Assembly (NCBI RefSeq): GCF_000153105.1
Contig: NZ_CH672376.1
Span: forward strand, 392,711-456,710
DNA: 64,000 bases
Reading direction: 5' to 3'
From: Blastopirellula marina DSM 3645
GTDB lineage: Bacteria > Planctomycetota > Planctomycetia > Pirellulales > Pirellulaceae
The notes beneath the pieces are model-generated. The model was not told the DNA's origin and ran no database searches. It saw only the letters and a program-made list of their open reading frames with translations. The first letter of the stretch is position 1, and every line of letters begins with the position of its first letter. Of this stretch, positions 1-9,191 are shown piece by piece. A program made the position numbers and the translations under genes.

Positions 1-10
1 ACGCGCTGCT

Positions 11-46
11 GTCAGAAACCGCGGCTAACGCCGTGCGGCTGATGTT
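11..46 (+). repeat. REP-like extragenic repeat, left copy
   Basis: About 36 bases containing the core CCGCGGCTAACGCC followed by GCGGCTGATGTT. The same unit recurs in direct orientation at 1848-1880 and inverted at 1782-1816, so the ATPase gene at 212-1738 lies between copies. It looks like a short dispersed extragenic element; no transposase is present. Confidence 0.7.
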
Positions 47-211
47 GGGGGAGTCGGCAGCTCCGTTTTCAGCCCATCGTCGCGTGCCCCAAAAATTGTC
101 TCTTGACGAAGCGCACGGAATTGGCGTCGACTACACGAACTGTCGATTTCGCGGCGTTTTCGTCAACACGCGGCGACAATTTGGGGCTTTTTGAAGCGGG
201 GCGAAAATCTT

Positions 212-1738
212 ATGCAAACTGCCAAACGTCGTCGGGCCGCGGCCCAATTGAAGCGAGCCAAACAGCGGCGGAAACGATCTTCCGCGGTCCAACTGTCGCC
301 GACCGAAATCGCCGCCGCGCAGTGGCTCGGCTGCGTGCTGCAATCGTCTCCGCTGTTGTATGACGAAGAAATGACGGTCGACCATTTCACCGTCAAGGCG
401 CATCGCGATCTCTACTCGGCACTCTTGCAGATCGGCCCCGAAGATGATCTCGACAAGGACCTGCCGCGGCTGCGCGATCAGTTGCAATCCGTCGGCTACA
501 GCGTCTCTGAAGCGGCGGATTTGATGTGCGCAGTCTTGGATCACGGCTGCCAACTCGCCCACTTTGCCGACTACGCCGCGATCTTGCACAAGTCGCGAGC
601 AGAGCAGCGCGATTGCGACGATCCTTCGAGCCGAGTTCGCAAAAATGGTCGACAAGAGCCGAGCGGCGACAGTTCGTTTCTCGAGTTCACGACGGAACAG
701 CTGCTCGAGCAGCAAGAGCCGCTGCGGTGGTTGTTGCCTGGCATGCTGACGCAAAACGAACCGGCGGTGATCGTCGGGCCGAGCAAAAGCCTGAAGACCT
801 CGATCGCCGTCGATCTGTGTGCGGCGCTGGCGAGCGGCGAGAAGTTTTTGGGGCAGTTCGCCGCCGCGCGCGCCTTTCGCGTCGGGCTTGTCAGCAGCAC
901 CACCGATCAGCATGCACTGACCGATCTAGCGCGTCGTTGGAGCGCCGCCAGCAGCAGCCGGTCGAAACGTCTCCCCAATCTAACCTGGGCGTTGTCGAGC
1001 GACGGTTCGACGAATCTCGAAAACCTGCGCGATTGGATCGCCAAGCATCAGTTGGAAGTGGTGGTGATCGATCCGCTGCGTCTGACCTCGACCGGAAAGA
1101 GCACGCAGGCAGCGGAGCTGTGCGACTTGGTGCGCTGCTGTTTAGAGAATGGCGCGACGCCGATCTTGTGTTGCCAGTCTCGCAAAGCGATCAAGTCGGA
1201 TGCTTCCGATATTCCTCGTGAACTCGGTTTCGCGCGGCAATGGTTGCTCGTGCGGCATCGGCAAAATTATCTGCCCGGCAGCGGCCAGCATCGGTTGCAA
1301 CTGACTCTCGGCGGCTACGCCGGCCAAGGGGGAGAGTGGGGCGTTGATATTGACGAAGGAAGCTTGCAAGATCCAACCGGCCGCCGCTGGGACGTGACGC
1401 TGCGCGAACCGCAGTCGATCGCGGACGAAACTGCCGCCTGCGAAGCCGAAGCCCATGCGCAGCGCTTGCGGGCCAAGATTCGCGTGGCGATCCAGAGCGT
1501 CGCCGAGAACGATGCGTTCAAGTCCCGAATCCGTGAACGAAGCGGAATCAGCGGCGCCAGGTTCGAGCCTGTCTGGAGCCAAATGCTCACCGCCGGAGAG
1601 GTCGAACCGAACCCGAACTTCGACAGAAAAACGCACGTCCATCCAACCTATCGCTTGGCCGAGCGCGGGAGTCCGCCCGAAAAAAAAGAAGCGGTCCGGT
1701 CCAACCCCGAAGCAGCCCAACGGGCTGTCCCAACCTAG
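212..1738 (+). CDS. DnaB-N/RepA-like AAA (RecA-fold) ATPase
   Basis: Putative DNA-replication or plasmid/phage-type ATPase of 508 aa. Residues about 20-130 resemble the helical N-terminal domain of DnaB helicases. A RecA-like core follows, with Walker A GPSKSLKTS, which lacks the usual second glycine as in RepA-type ATPases, and a Walker B-like strand ending VVVIDPLRL. The last 100 residues look like a winged-helix DNA-binding tail. A TTG 21 bases upstream is in frame, but the ATG at 212 is the more natural start. The gene stands alone between REP-like repeats. No primase, integrase or replication origin was seen beside it, so a mobile-element origin is inference. Substrate and partners are unknown. 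Confidence 0.75.
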   Translation: MQTAKRRRAAAQLKRAKQRRKRSSAVQLSPTEIAAAQWLGCVLQSSPLLYDEEMTVDHFTVKAHRDLYSALLQIGPEDDLDKDLPRLRDQLQSVGYSVSEAADLMCAVLDHGCQLAHFADYAAILHKSRAEQRDCDDPSSRVRKNGRQEPSGDSSFLEFTTEQLLEQQEPLRWLLPGMLTQNEPAVIVGPSKSLKTSIAVDLCAALASGEKFLGQFAAARAFRVGLVSSTTDQHALTDLARRWSAASSSRSKRLPNLTWALSSDGSTNLENLRDWIAKHQLEVVVIDPLRLTSTGKSTQAAELCDLVRCCLENGATPILCCQSRKAIKSDASDIPRELGFARQWLLVRHRQNYLPGSGQHRLQLTLGGYAGQGGEWGVDIDEGSLQDPTGRRWDVTLREPQSIADETAACEAEAHAQRLRAKIRVAIQSVAENDAFKSRIRERSGISGARFEPVWSQMLTAGEVEPNPNFDRKTHVHPTYRLAERGSPPEKKEAVRSNPEAAQRAVPT

Positions 1739-1781
1739 ATCGCTTTTCAGCGAGCGGAACTAGTCGTCTTCTTCTCTCTCG

Positions 1782-1880
1782 ACATCAGCCGCGCGGCGTT
1801 AGCCGCGGTTTCTGACAGGAACTGATGGACGACGGAAAATGAAGACAAGAAACCGCGGCTAACGCCGAGCGGCTGATGTT
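1782..1880. repeat. Inverted REP-like pair
   Basis: Two arms of about 32 bases (1782-1813 and 1848-1880) are reverse complements with one mismatch, separated by about 34 bases. Each arm carries the unit seen at 11-46. The pair could fold into a long stem-loop in RNA downstream of the ATPase gene. A 22-base sequence just after it (1891-1912) recurs at 63163-63184 with one difference. Confidence 0.75.
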
Positions 1881-2198
1881 GATAACGGGACGCCATGTCT
1901 CACCGTCTTCGCTTTCGATTGTGGGAAAAGAAAAAACGGGTCAGCTCGGAGGAAATCGCATTCGCCCAGACGCGAATTGCGCAGCAACGTAACCCCGGGG
2001 CTATGCTATTTTAGGCTGGCCGCTGCAGGCCCAAGAGGTGGCGATTTGCCGGACAATCCTGTCCGTGCTGATCCGCGCTTTATCCGTGGCTTCGCCGTGT
2101 TCCATTCCTCTCCAGCTGACCAAGCACGGTAGAACGCCGCGTTGGGTTTGAGTAATCTGGGGTGTAGCAACCTTCCCGCCGATCGAAAGCCTGCCGAC

Positions 2199-3620
2199 AT
2201 GCGATTCCGTGTTCTGTTTACCTGCCTGGCTGTTTTTTCCTGTTTTGCCTCTTGGTCGTTGGCCGGGGATCGCCCTAACGTGATCCTCGTAATGGCGGAC
2301 GATCAAGGTTGGGGAGACGTCGGCTACAACCACGCGGCGCCGATTCACACGCCCAATCTGGACCAAGCGGCTGCCGAAGGAGTTCGCTTTACCCGTTTTT
2401 ACGCCGCGGCGCCGGTTTGCTCGCCGACGCGCTGCAGCGTGTTGACCGGTCGCAATCCAAACCGTTCGGCCGTCTATGCGTGGGGTTGGCCGATTCGACC
2501 GCAGGAGATCACCTTGGCCGAGCGCCTGCAAGCCGCTGGTTATGCGACTTCGCACTTCGGCAAATGGCATCTCGGATCGGTACGCAAGGACAGCCCGGTT
2601 AGCCCTGGCAAATGCGGGTTTGATGACTGGATCAGCGCACCTAATTTTTATGACAACGATCCGATCATGTCGGATCAGGGCCGCGCGGTTCAGTATCACG
2701 GCGAAAGCTCGGACGTGACCGCCGACTTGGCCATCGATTGGATTCGCGCGCAGGCGAAAGAGGAAAAGCCGTTCTTTTCAGTCGTGTGGTTTGGTTCGCC
2801 GCATAGCCCGCATATCGCCGCGGATGCTGATCGTGAACTGTACAAGGATGAGCCTGCCAAGTTTCGCGATTACTACGGCGAAGTAACCGGTATCGACCGC
2901 GCGTACGGCAAGATTCGCAGCACGCTGAAAGAGCTGGGAATCTCTGACAACACGATTCTGTGGTACTGCAGCGACAACGGCGCCGATAAGGCGAAAGGCT
3001 CGGCCGGGCCATTTCGTGAGAAGAAAGGTTCGATCTACGAAGGGGGTCTGCTCGTGCCGGGCATTCTCGATTGGCCTGCTCGTTTTCCGGCGCCGCAGAC
3101 GACTTCGCTGCGAGCGACCACCTGCGATATCTTTCCGACGGTGCTTGCCGCGGCGGGATTGTCGCCGGACAAGCAGCGTCCGCTGGATGGGATCAACCTG
3201 CTGCCGCTGCTGACGGCGAAGACCGACATGCGGCCGCAACCGATCGGCTTTTGGCAGACGGCCAACGGGGGAAAGCCGGTTCGTTCCGATGCGATGATGG
3301 AAGAGCTTTTGAATCAACAAGCGACTGGCGGCGACTTGCCTGCGGACGAAGTGAGCCTGCATGCGGCGGACCTGCCGAAACCGCCGGTCTCGATCGATAC
3401 CCTAGCAGGGCATGCGTCGCTGACCAGCGGCGATTGGAAATTGCATCGGATTGAGAACAAGAAAGGAGCGGTTCGCTTCGAGTTGTACGATCTGGCCGCC
3501 GATCCGTACGAAAAAGAAAATGTGCTGAAGCAGTATCCTGAGATCGCCGAGAAGCTGACGAAGCTGCAGCGCGATTGGCGACTTTCGGTCGTCAACAGCT
3601 TGAACGGCGCTGATTATTAA
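2199..3620 (+). CDS. Secreted type I sulfatase (arylsulfatase family)
   Basis: Exported sulfatase of 473 aa that would remove sulfate esters, probably from a sulfated polysaccharide. The ATG at 2199 gives a clean signal peptide ending near WSLAG; the in-frame TTG at 2142 would spoil it. The active-site signature CSPTR is at residues 74-78, where Cys74 would become formylglycine, and metal-binding ADDQGWGD lies just after the signal peptide. Later motifs GKWHLG and SDNG also fit the alkaline phosphatase-like sulfatase fold. Length is normal for the family. It is a single gene with a hairpin after the stop; activation needs a formylglycine-generating enzyme encoded elsewhere. The sulfated substrate cannot be told from sequence. 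Confidence 0.95.
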   Translation: MRFRVLFTCLAVFSCFASWSLAGDRPNVILVMADDQGWGDVGYNHAAPIHTPNLDQAAAEGVRFTRFYAAAPVCSPTRCSVLTGRNPNRSAVYAWGWPIRPQEITLAERLQAAGYATSHFGKWHLGSVRKDSPVSPGKCGFDDWISAPNFYDNDPIMSDQGRAVQYHGESSDVTADLAIDWIRAQAKEEKPFFSVVWFGSPHSPHIAADADRELYKDEPAKFRDYYGEVTGIDRAYGKIRSTLKELGISDNTILWYCSDNGADKAKGSAGPFREKKGSIYEGGLLVPGILDWPARFPAPQTTSLRATTCDIFPTVLAAAGLSPDKQRPLDGINLLPLLTAKTDMRPQPIGFWQTANGGKPVRSDAMMEELLNQQATGGDLPADEVSLHAADLPKPPVSIDTLAGHASLTSGDWKLHRIENKKGAVRFELYDLAADPYEKENVLKQYPEIAEKLTKLQRDWRLSVVNSLNGADY

Positions 3621-3665
3621 TAGCCTAAGGGGCCAACTGTCCAGCCGCGATTCAGCCTCTATGAG

Positions 3666-3687
3666 GGCCAAATGCTTCCATTTGGCC
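3666..3687 (+). terminator. Hairpin after sulfatase
   Basis: Perfect 9-bp stem GGCCAAATG/CATTTGGCC with a CTTC tetraloop, 45 bases after the sulfatase stop. There is no T-tract, so it may be a 3'-end stabiliser or a factor-dependent terminator. Confidence 0.5.
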
Positions 3688-3795
3688 GGGTGATCCTCTG
3701 TGCGCCTACAATTGCATTAGCGGGCGAACGGATTGCGACGCAGCCAACGTTTGCGTCGCGATTGAAGTAACCCTACGTTCTTAAGGAGAGGCGCC

Positions 3796-4107
3796 ATGAA
3801 CGACGTACAAATGACCAAAGAGTGGCGACATGTTTGCGATCGAGTGGAAGCAGCCGCCGATCGTCACGTCGCTCATTATCCCGATATGGAAGATGCGGTT
3901 CGGCGGCAAACGGCGCACTTTTGCGCCCAGGCGCCGCCAGCCGAAACGGAAGAACTGCTCGACCGAATTCTCGCAGCGAATGATCTGACTGCTTCGTGGA
4001 CCCGTGATGAAGAAGCGGCCGAAGTGCCGAAGGATCGGGTCGATGAATCAAGCATCGAGTCGTTCCCGGCCAGCGATCCGCCCAATTGGTCGCCGACCAT
4101 TATTTAA
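3796..4107 (+). CDS. Small protein with ESFPASDPP tail
   Basis: A 103-aa acidic, cytoplasmic-looking protein with no signal peptide or membrane segment. An AAGGAG ribosome-binding site sits 8 bases before the ATG, so it is very likely translated. Its C-terminal motif DESSIESFPASDPP recurs in many small uncharacterised bacterial proteins (family knowledge). The first 75 residues look helical and contain several His residues. It lies just upstream of the DUF2905 gene in the same direction, and the two may be co-transcribed. Function unknown. Confidence 0.8.
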   Translation: MNDVQMTKEWRHVCDRVEAAADRHVAHYPDMEDAVRRQTAHFCAQAPPAETEELLDRILAANDLTASWTRDEEAAEVPKDRVDESSIESFPASDPPNWSPTII

Positions 4108-4122
4108 GCGTAGTTGGACGTG

Positions 4123-4344
4123 ATGCAAAATTGGGGATGGATACTATTGGCGAGCGGCGGCCTGATCTGCACGGTGGGAATCGGGCTGCTGATCGCCTCT
4201 CGGTTTTCTTGGCTTGGCCGCCTGCCAGGCGATATTCGGATCGAAGAGGGCGGGGTTCGTTTCTACTTTCCCCTGGTTACCTGCATCGTGCTCAGCGTTC
4301 TCTTGAGCGCCATCCTGTCGATCGCGCGACTGTGGTGGCGATAG
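4123..4344 (+). CDS. DUF2905 membrane protein
   Basis: Small inner-membrane protein of 73 aa with two transmembrane helices flanking the family signature LPGDIRIEEGGVRFYFP, diagnostic for DUF2905. The second helix carries CIVLSVLLSAIL. I chose the ATG at 4123; in-frame TTG (4114) and GTG (4120) codons are just upstream. It follows the ESFPASDPP gene by only 15 bases, which suggests one transcript. Function is unknown for the whole family. Confidence 0.85.
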   Translation: MQNWGWILLASGGLICTVGIGLLIASRFSWLGRLPGDIRIEEGGVRFYFPLVTCIVLSVLLSAILSIARLWWR

Positions 4345-4579
4345 CGCGATAGAGCGCGGGGACTCCTATTCTCGGCGATTTCCCTAGAAGTCTGGGTAGT
4401 GACGACTTGCCGGCCGTTAATCGCGTGGAACCGCCAAGCTTCTCAATTCGGCATTTTCTAAAACCGGGACTTGGTTCTGCGCGACTTCGCAGATCTGCCA
4501 TAAAACGTTGAAGAACCGAGAGATCTCGTTGATAATAGGGTCTCGCCGTTCACCATGCTGATCTACAGAACAAGACGTC

Positions 4580-5530
4580 ATGAGTTCTCTGGACGCTATC
4601 CTATCTCAACGCGATTCCCTTTCGATGGGGGTCGATTCGTGGGAAATGTATTGCCAGACGCCCAATTGGCAGCGTGAGCGGATGATGGCCGTGAATCACT
4701 TTCATGACCCCGGCGGGCAATTTGAAATTGCCGAAGTGTTGTTGTCCGAAGCGATCGACGATGGCGACCCCGGCGGGATGAAGCTTTTGTCGTTGTTGTT
4801 AAATAGCGGCGCAAAGCATCCCCTGGAACTGGACATGGGGTTGGGCAAATATCATCGTCCCAACCGACCAGGCAGCATCGTTTTCGTGAGTGATCAACTC
4901 CCCTCCGAGATTCAAGGAGTTGGTCCTTTTCACTCGATCGCCTGGTATATTCGGCCCGATGTCTTGCAGCAGCGGGCCAGCCGTATCTTGGGACGCGAAG
5001 CCCCTGCGATGGACGTTTTGCACTCTAAATCGTTCCGAGACGATGCGATCGAAGTACTGCTCAAGCGACTACTTCACCAGTTCGAGAGTCAGCCTGCGGC
5101 CGGCGCCAGAATGACCGCCGATGATCTGGTTGACGATCTCATTCGCCGCTTGTTGGCGCTTACCGAAAATCAGGCGCCGGCGCCGCTCGGACCGAGAGAT
5201 CGCCTGCGGCCAGCGTCGATCCAGCGCACGTTGGAATATCTGCACGCGAATTTTTCGCAAGACGTTTCGCGCGACGACCTTGCCCAAGCGGCCGGAGTTG
5301 ACCCCTGTCACTTCACGCGTCTGTTTCGTCAAACCATGGGTCAGACCCCTTCGCGCTATCTCTCGCAGGTCCGCATTGAGCATGCGAAGCATTTGCTGCG
5401 TTACGGCTCATCCGAGTTGACGCTCAACGAAATCTCGGCGCGCTGCGGCTTCTACAACCAGTCGCACATGGGGCGAGAATTCCGTCGTCAGGTCGGCACG
5501 ACGCCTAACCTGTACCGGGTTTATTCTTAG
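4580..5530 (+). CDS. AraC-family transcriptional regulator
   Basis: DNA-binding regulator of 316 aa. The C-terminal 100 residues (about 212-314) form the two-helix-turn-helix AraC domain, with helices around 230-250 (DDLAQAAGVDPCHFTRLFR) and 283-304 (ISARCGFYNQSHMGREFRR). The N-terminal 200 residues do not show a clear cupin and are an atypical sensor domain, so no ligand can be named. It lies about 300 bases upstream of the pseudopilin/lipoprotein/thioredoxin genes on the same strand, so it may control them; that is inference. No operator is evident. Confidence 0.9.
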   Translation: MSSLDAILSQRDSLSMGVDSWEMYCQTPNWQRERMMAVNHFHDPGGQFEIAEVLLSEAIDDGDPGGMKLLSLLLNSGAKHPLELDMGLGKYHRPNRPGSIVFVSDQLPSEIQGVGPFHSIAWYIRPDVLQQRASRILGREAPAMDVLHSKSFRDDAIEVLLKRLLHQFESQPAAGARMTADDLVDDLIRRLLALTENQAPAPLGPRDRLRPASIQRTLEYLHANFSQDVSRDDLAQAAGVDPCHFTRLFRQTMGQTPSRYLSQVRIEHAKHLLRYGSSELTLNEISARCGFYNQSHMGREFRRQVGTTPNLYRVYS

Positions 5531-5832
5531 TTTTCGCCTCAGCCGACTGCTGAAACGTCCCTCACGGCTGCATGTTTTTTGCGCAAGTTTCGTCCTGTGC
5601 TCCGCGGTCGCTGGACGACTGGATTTCACGCGCGCATTTTCTGTGTCATGAAAAGGAAAGGGAGGTCGCTAGCGACGTAGCGGCATGCCGCGAGCATGGC
5701 TGCAAGTTCTTTGAGAGAAAAGGGTTGCGTTGATTTGTCGTCTCTGTCGGCGGATGTCTAGAAGGAATCGGTATAGCGTTTGCTAATTTTGACCACGCAA
5801 ATATCCCGCATTCCTTTTTGGGTGACGAATCG
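5531..5832. other. Intergenic region before pseudopilin 1
   Basis: About 300 bases without a supported gene. It presumably holds the promoter of the pseudopilin at 5833. I saw no strong hairpin or clear operator. Confidence 0.4.
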
Positions 5833-6777
5833 ATGAACAAGCGTGGTTTTACTTTGGTTGAGTTGTTGGTCGTGATCGCGATCATCGGCGTTCTGATTGG
5901 GCTTTTGCTCCCCGCGGTGCAACAGGCGAGAGAAGCGGCGCGGCGGATGAGCTGCACGAACAATATGAAGCAGATGGGTTTGGCGTTGCATAGCTACCAT
6001 GACGCCAACGGGGTTTTGCCGCGTTGCTATTTGAATACGGTGAGTGCGTTTACGAGTCCCAACGTGGCGATCCTGCCGTTTATGGAGCAGGCCAATATAG
6101 AGGACCAATACGACCACTCCGCTTGGTTCCACGACGCTCCCAATACCGCGATCAAGGACCAGATGCCGCAAACGTACATTTGCCCCACTACGCCGAACGG
6201 CGGCGAGCCGCTTGAATCCAGCGGATTCCAGACCTCCGATTACGCTTACGTGGCCGCGACTTGGAACACGCACGCTTCCAATGCGTATTCCGCCGGCAGC
6301 TCTCCCACCAAAGGGACGTTCGGCAACAAAGAATGGACGCCGTTTTCTGAGGTTCTCGACGGCCTAACCAATACGCTGTTCATGTACGAAAGCGCCGGTC
6401 GGTCACGCTGGTACATCCACGGCACGGTGCAAGCACAAAGCTGGCATGACGCCGTGCACTGGGGCGACCTCGAACACTCCGGCGCCTATATCAGCTACGG
6501 TTCGGTGCAATGGACCGGGATGAAGAACGGCAACTATCTCTGCGCTTACACCTGGCTGCAGGGAGAGGACAAAACGAACCTCTACACCGGCGTGGTGGCC
6601 ACCGGCAATTTGAGCTCGGCGAACCATTTCGCCTATCCGTACTCGTTTCATGCTGGAGGCATGAACGGCCTGTTAGGAGATGGATCGGTTCGCTTTTTGC
6701 CGGACTACTTGGACATGGACAATGTCGCTCGACAACTTAATGATCCGCAAGACGGCTTGGTAATGGGGAGTTTCTAA
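5833..6777 (+). CDS. DUF1559 pseudopilin-like protein 1
   Basis: Surface or periplasmic protein of 314 aa with a type IV prepilin/type II secretion leader. A short basic MNKRG is followed by [16 protein letters not shown], with the prepilin-peptidase cut expected after Gly5 and Glu at mature position 5. The C-terminus carries the H-X9-DG motif (H, nine residues, then DGSVRF) that defines the planctomycete DUF1559 group. I chose the ATG at 5833 over a TTG 15 bases upstream because it gives the short leader. The stop overlaps the next ATG by one base (TAATG), implying coupled translation with the lipoprotein gene. The role of these families is unknown; a cell-envelope structure is inferred. Confidence 0.93.
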   Translation: MNKRGFTLVELLVVIAIIGVLIGLLLPAVQQAREAARRMSCTNNMKQMGLALHSYHDANGVLPRCYLNTVSAFTSPNVAILPFMEQANIEDQYDHSAWFHDAPNTAIKDQMPQTYICPTTPNGGEPLESSGFQTSDYAYVAATWNTHASNAYSAGSSPTKGTFGNKEWTPFSEVLDGLTNTLFMYESAGRSRWYIHGTVQAQSWHDAVHWGDLEHSGAYISYGSVQWTGMKNGNYLCAYTWLQGEDKTNLYTGVVATGNLSSANHFAYPYSFHAGGMNGLLGDGSVRFLPDYLDMDNVARQLNDPQDGLVMGSF

Positions 6778-7262
6778 TGCCCAGCAAAAACCTTGTTCGC
6801 CGGTGGCGCTTCCTCTTGGCGATCGCCGCTTGCGGCCTGACGTTTGGATGCGGCAAGCGAGAACACTGGATGACCGATACCTACCCGGCGTCGGGCGTTG
6901 TCACAGTGAATGGAGAAAAAGCGGAGGGCGCGATTGTCATGCTTTTTCCGACTAGCAGTCCCGTCGATCTGCGGAACTCCAAACCTTGGGGGGTGGTAGG
7001 AGTCGACGGCGTCTACCAGTTAGGAACCTATGAGCAACGAGATGGAGCGCCATCCGGCGAGTATGACGTAACGCTCGTTTGGTCGACCGGGCTTACTCCC
7101 GACCGACTCAAGGGCGCCTACAGCAATCCCTCGAGAGCCGTCATGCAGGTCACGATCAATTCAGAAACGAACGAGCTTCCTCCGATTGAACTCAGCGGCG
7201 TTTCCGTTTTGGCGAAACCAACCGGCGATTCTTCACTGCGTTCCATCGGCGTTAATAACTAA
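6777..7262 (+). CDS. Small transthyretin-like lipoprotein, pseudopilin partner
   Basis: Predicted 161-aa lipoprotein. A basic start and hydrophobic stretch end in LTFGC, so Cys25 would be lipidated. The rest resembles the carboxypeptidase-regulatory/transthyretin-like beta-sandwich seen in similar proteins here: ASGVVTVNGEKAEGAIVMLFP near the start, then a GEYDVTLVW strand. It overlaps the stop of pseudopilin 1 by one base and precedes a TlpA-like thioredoxin by 35 bases, so all three are probably one operon. It differs from its paralogues in being longer at the C-terminus. Function unknown. Confidence 0.88.
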   Translation: MPSKNLVRRWRFLLAIAACGLTFGCGKREHWMTDTYPASGVVTVNGEKAEGAIVMLFPTSSPVDLRNSKPWGVVGVDGVYQLGTYEQRDGAPSGEYDVTLVWSTGLTPDRLKGAYSNPSRAVMQVTINSETNELPPIELSGVSVLAKPTGDSSLRSIGVNN

Positions 7263-7297
7263 CCCTTTCCCTTGATTTCAATCGAGTTAACTCACTT

Positions 7298-8440
7298 ATG
7301 AAACGTATGCCATGCTGTTTGGTTCTGGCGGTCGTTATTTTTGTCGGACGGTCGGCTCCTGTCTGGAGCGAAGAGCCGCAGACGCCGGCCGCTGAGCAGG
7401 CGGAATCCGCTCCCATCACGCTCGATCGTCAACTGTTAAAACTTCGCGTTAACTTATTTGAAGTCGAAGGAGCGACCCTGGAGGAACGTCAAACCGCGTT
7501 TCGCAAGAAGCTGAGCGATGCGATGGAAACGGTGAACCCACTGCTGGCCGAAGACCAAGACAAGGCCGATCAGGCGAAGCTTTACCGATTCAAGACAGAG
7601 TTGCTGCGATATGGCGTTCGGGTTGATGTCACCGGGGCGAAGGAAGAGCTTGAGTCGCTGCTGAGCCAGTTGGATCAGGCCGATTCGCCGACCTTGCAGA
7701 GCGTCGCCGAGCGCGAAGGACTACTCTATCACTTTGATTCCTTCTCGACGCTCGAAGTCGAAGAGCAGCGCGAGTTGATGCGCAAAGCGACCGCTTATCT
7801 CATGCGGCAAGCGCCTGAATCGGATAGTCGTTCCTTCGCACATTTGGTCGCCAAGACGGTCGCGGCCGCCAAGGATTCGCACGCGGCGGCCGAGGTGCAT
7901 GAGCACTTCGCTGAGTTCTTCCGCAAGATGACGGACCCGCAATCGCAAGATACGGCCGAACGGTTTTTGGCCTCCGCCAGGCGTTTACATCTGCCCGGTT
8001 CGCCGATGGAACTGACCGGCACGACCATGGACGGCAAGCCGCTCGCTTTGTCGGATCTGAAGCAGAAAGTCGTGTTGGTGGATTTCTGGGCGACTTGGTG
8101 CGGCCCCTGCGTCGCCGAGTTTCCGAAGTTGAGAGAACACTACGCGAAGTATGGTCCCCATGGTTTTGAGATCGTCGGCGTCAGCTTGGACGAAAACCAC
8201 GAGTACTTGAAACAGTACGTCGAGAAGAACGAGATCCCTTGGATCGTCCTGCATGAGGAAGGAACGAAAGAGACGCGGGGTTGGAATCACCCGACCGCCA
8301 AGCTTTACGGCATCAATTCGATTCCCTGCATGATCTTGATCGGCGCCGATGGTAACGTGATTACGACCTACGCCCGCGGCGAAGAACTGGAGCGTCAGTT
8401 GAAATCGTTGTTTCCCGACGTTGAATCAACCGAGTCCTAA
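7298..8440 (+). CDS. TlpA-like exported thioredoxin with helical N-terminal domain
   Basis: Exported thiol-disulfide protein of 380 aa. A signal peptide ends near SAPVWS. Residues 40-230 form an alpha-helical domain of unknown role, and residues 235-375 are a TlpA/AhpC-type thioredoxin fold with active site WCGPC at 267-271 and a cis-proline region SIPCMI. That cis-Pro is followed by an extra Cys, which is uncommon. It sits 35 bases after the lipoprotein gene. A disulfide-handling role for the neighbouring surface proteins is possible but not shown. Confidence 0.9.
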   Translation: MKRMPCCLVLAVVIFVGRSAPVWSEEPQTPAAEQAESAPITLDRQLLKLRVNLFEVEGATLEERQTAFRKKLSDAMETVNPLLAEDQDKADQAKLYRFKTELLRYGVRVDVTGAKEELESLLSQLDQADSPTLQSVAEREGLLYHFDSFSTLEVEEQRELMRKATAYLMRQAPESDSRSFAHLVAKTVAAAKDSHAAAEVHEHFAEFFRKMTDPQSQDTAERFLASARRLHLPGSPMELTGTTMDGKPLALSDLKQKVVLVDFWATWCGPCVAEFPKLREHYAKYGPHGFEIVGVSLDENHEYLKQYVEKNEIPWIVLHEEGTKETRGWNHPTAKLYGINSIPCMILIGADGNVITTYARGEELERQLKSLFPDVESTES

Positions 8441-8531
8441 CGTTAAGCTCCCCAGAGAAGCGGTCGAGTGACGGATTGCATTCTCGGTCACTCGGCCCTC
8501 TTTGTCTGGGGAAGCAAGCGGATCGCGTTTC

Positions 8532-8888
8532 TTAAGCGCGCCAGTAGTAGGGCGGCGGCTCTTTCGCCGCGACATCCAGATACTCGGACCCATTGGTTGG
8601 CTGCGATTCGGTCGTGGCGCAATCCGCCGCGGTTAATGGTCGCCATTCGGCGCAGCGTTGATAGGTCTCGACCGTTTGCTGCTCGAGCGGAAACTTCTGC
8701 AGCACCGCTTCTTGCCAGAGCCAAAGCGAGCCTTCGTTCGATCCGTACGGCAATCGAGGAAACCGCAATTGCACCGCATCATCTTCCCAGCCGCAGACAG
8801 CACAGATTTCGTAGCTGCCGGCTGGCTCGTCAAACACTTCAAAACCGCAAGCAGGGCAGGGGTGAGGCATCGTAATCGGCTTATCCAA
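8532..8888 (-). CDS. CPCC-type cysteine-rich zinc protein
   Basis: A 118-aa cytoplasmic protein with an N-terminal zinc-ribbon-like domain: Cys11, Cys14, Cys29 and Cys32 in CPACGF and CAVCGWEDD. This is the signature of the bacterial CPCC cysteine-rich family. The tail ends PPPYYW. An alternative ATG gives a start six residues later. It is convergent with the TlpA gene and divergent from the exporter at 9192. Function of the family is unknown. Confidence 0.85.
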   Translation of the reverse strand: MDKPITMPHPCPACGFEVFDEPAGSYEICAVCGWEDDAVQLRFPRLPYGSNEGSLWLWQEAVLQKFPLEQQTVETYQRCAEWRPLTAADCATTESQPTNGSEYLDVAAKEPPPYYWRA

Positions 8889-9191
8889 TTCTGGTTCGCG
8901 GTGACATCAAAACGCATCCAAGCATTCGATTTTCCCCTCCTGGCGGCGCTCCGCGAAACTGGCGATTGCTTGCGTCTAGGCGCCCTATTCTTCCACGGTT
9001 TCTCTATTGTCGCGCAACCATAGAACTCCAGCAAGGGAGAAGCCGACAATCACGCGCCCCGCTTCCTCGGTTGTCTACCAATTGCTTGGTCCTTGCTTAT
9101 CACCGATTTGTCGGAGCCCCGAGGAAATGCTACAAACGTGAATCCTCTTCGAGGGGTGTCGATAAGAGACGACTCTCCTACAACGGCCAAC
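8889..9191. other. Divergent intergenic region
   Basis: About 300 bases between the CPCC gene and the RND exporter. It should hold both promoters. No recognisable gene, and no strong hairpin or clear operator seen. Confidence 0.35.
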
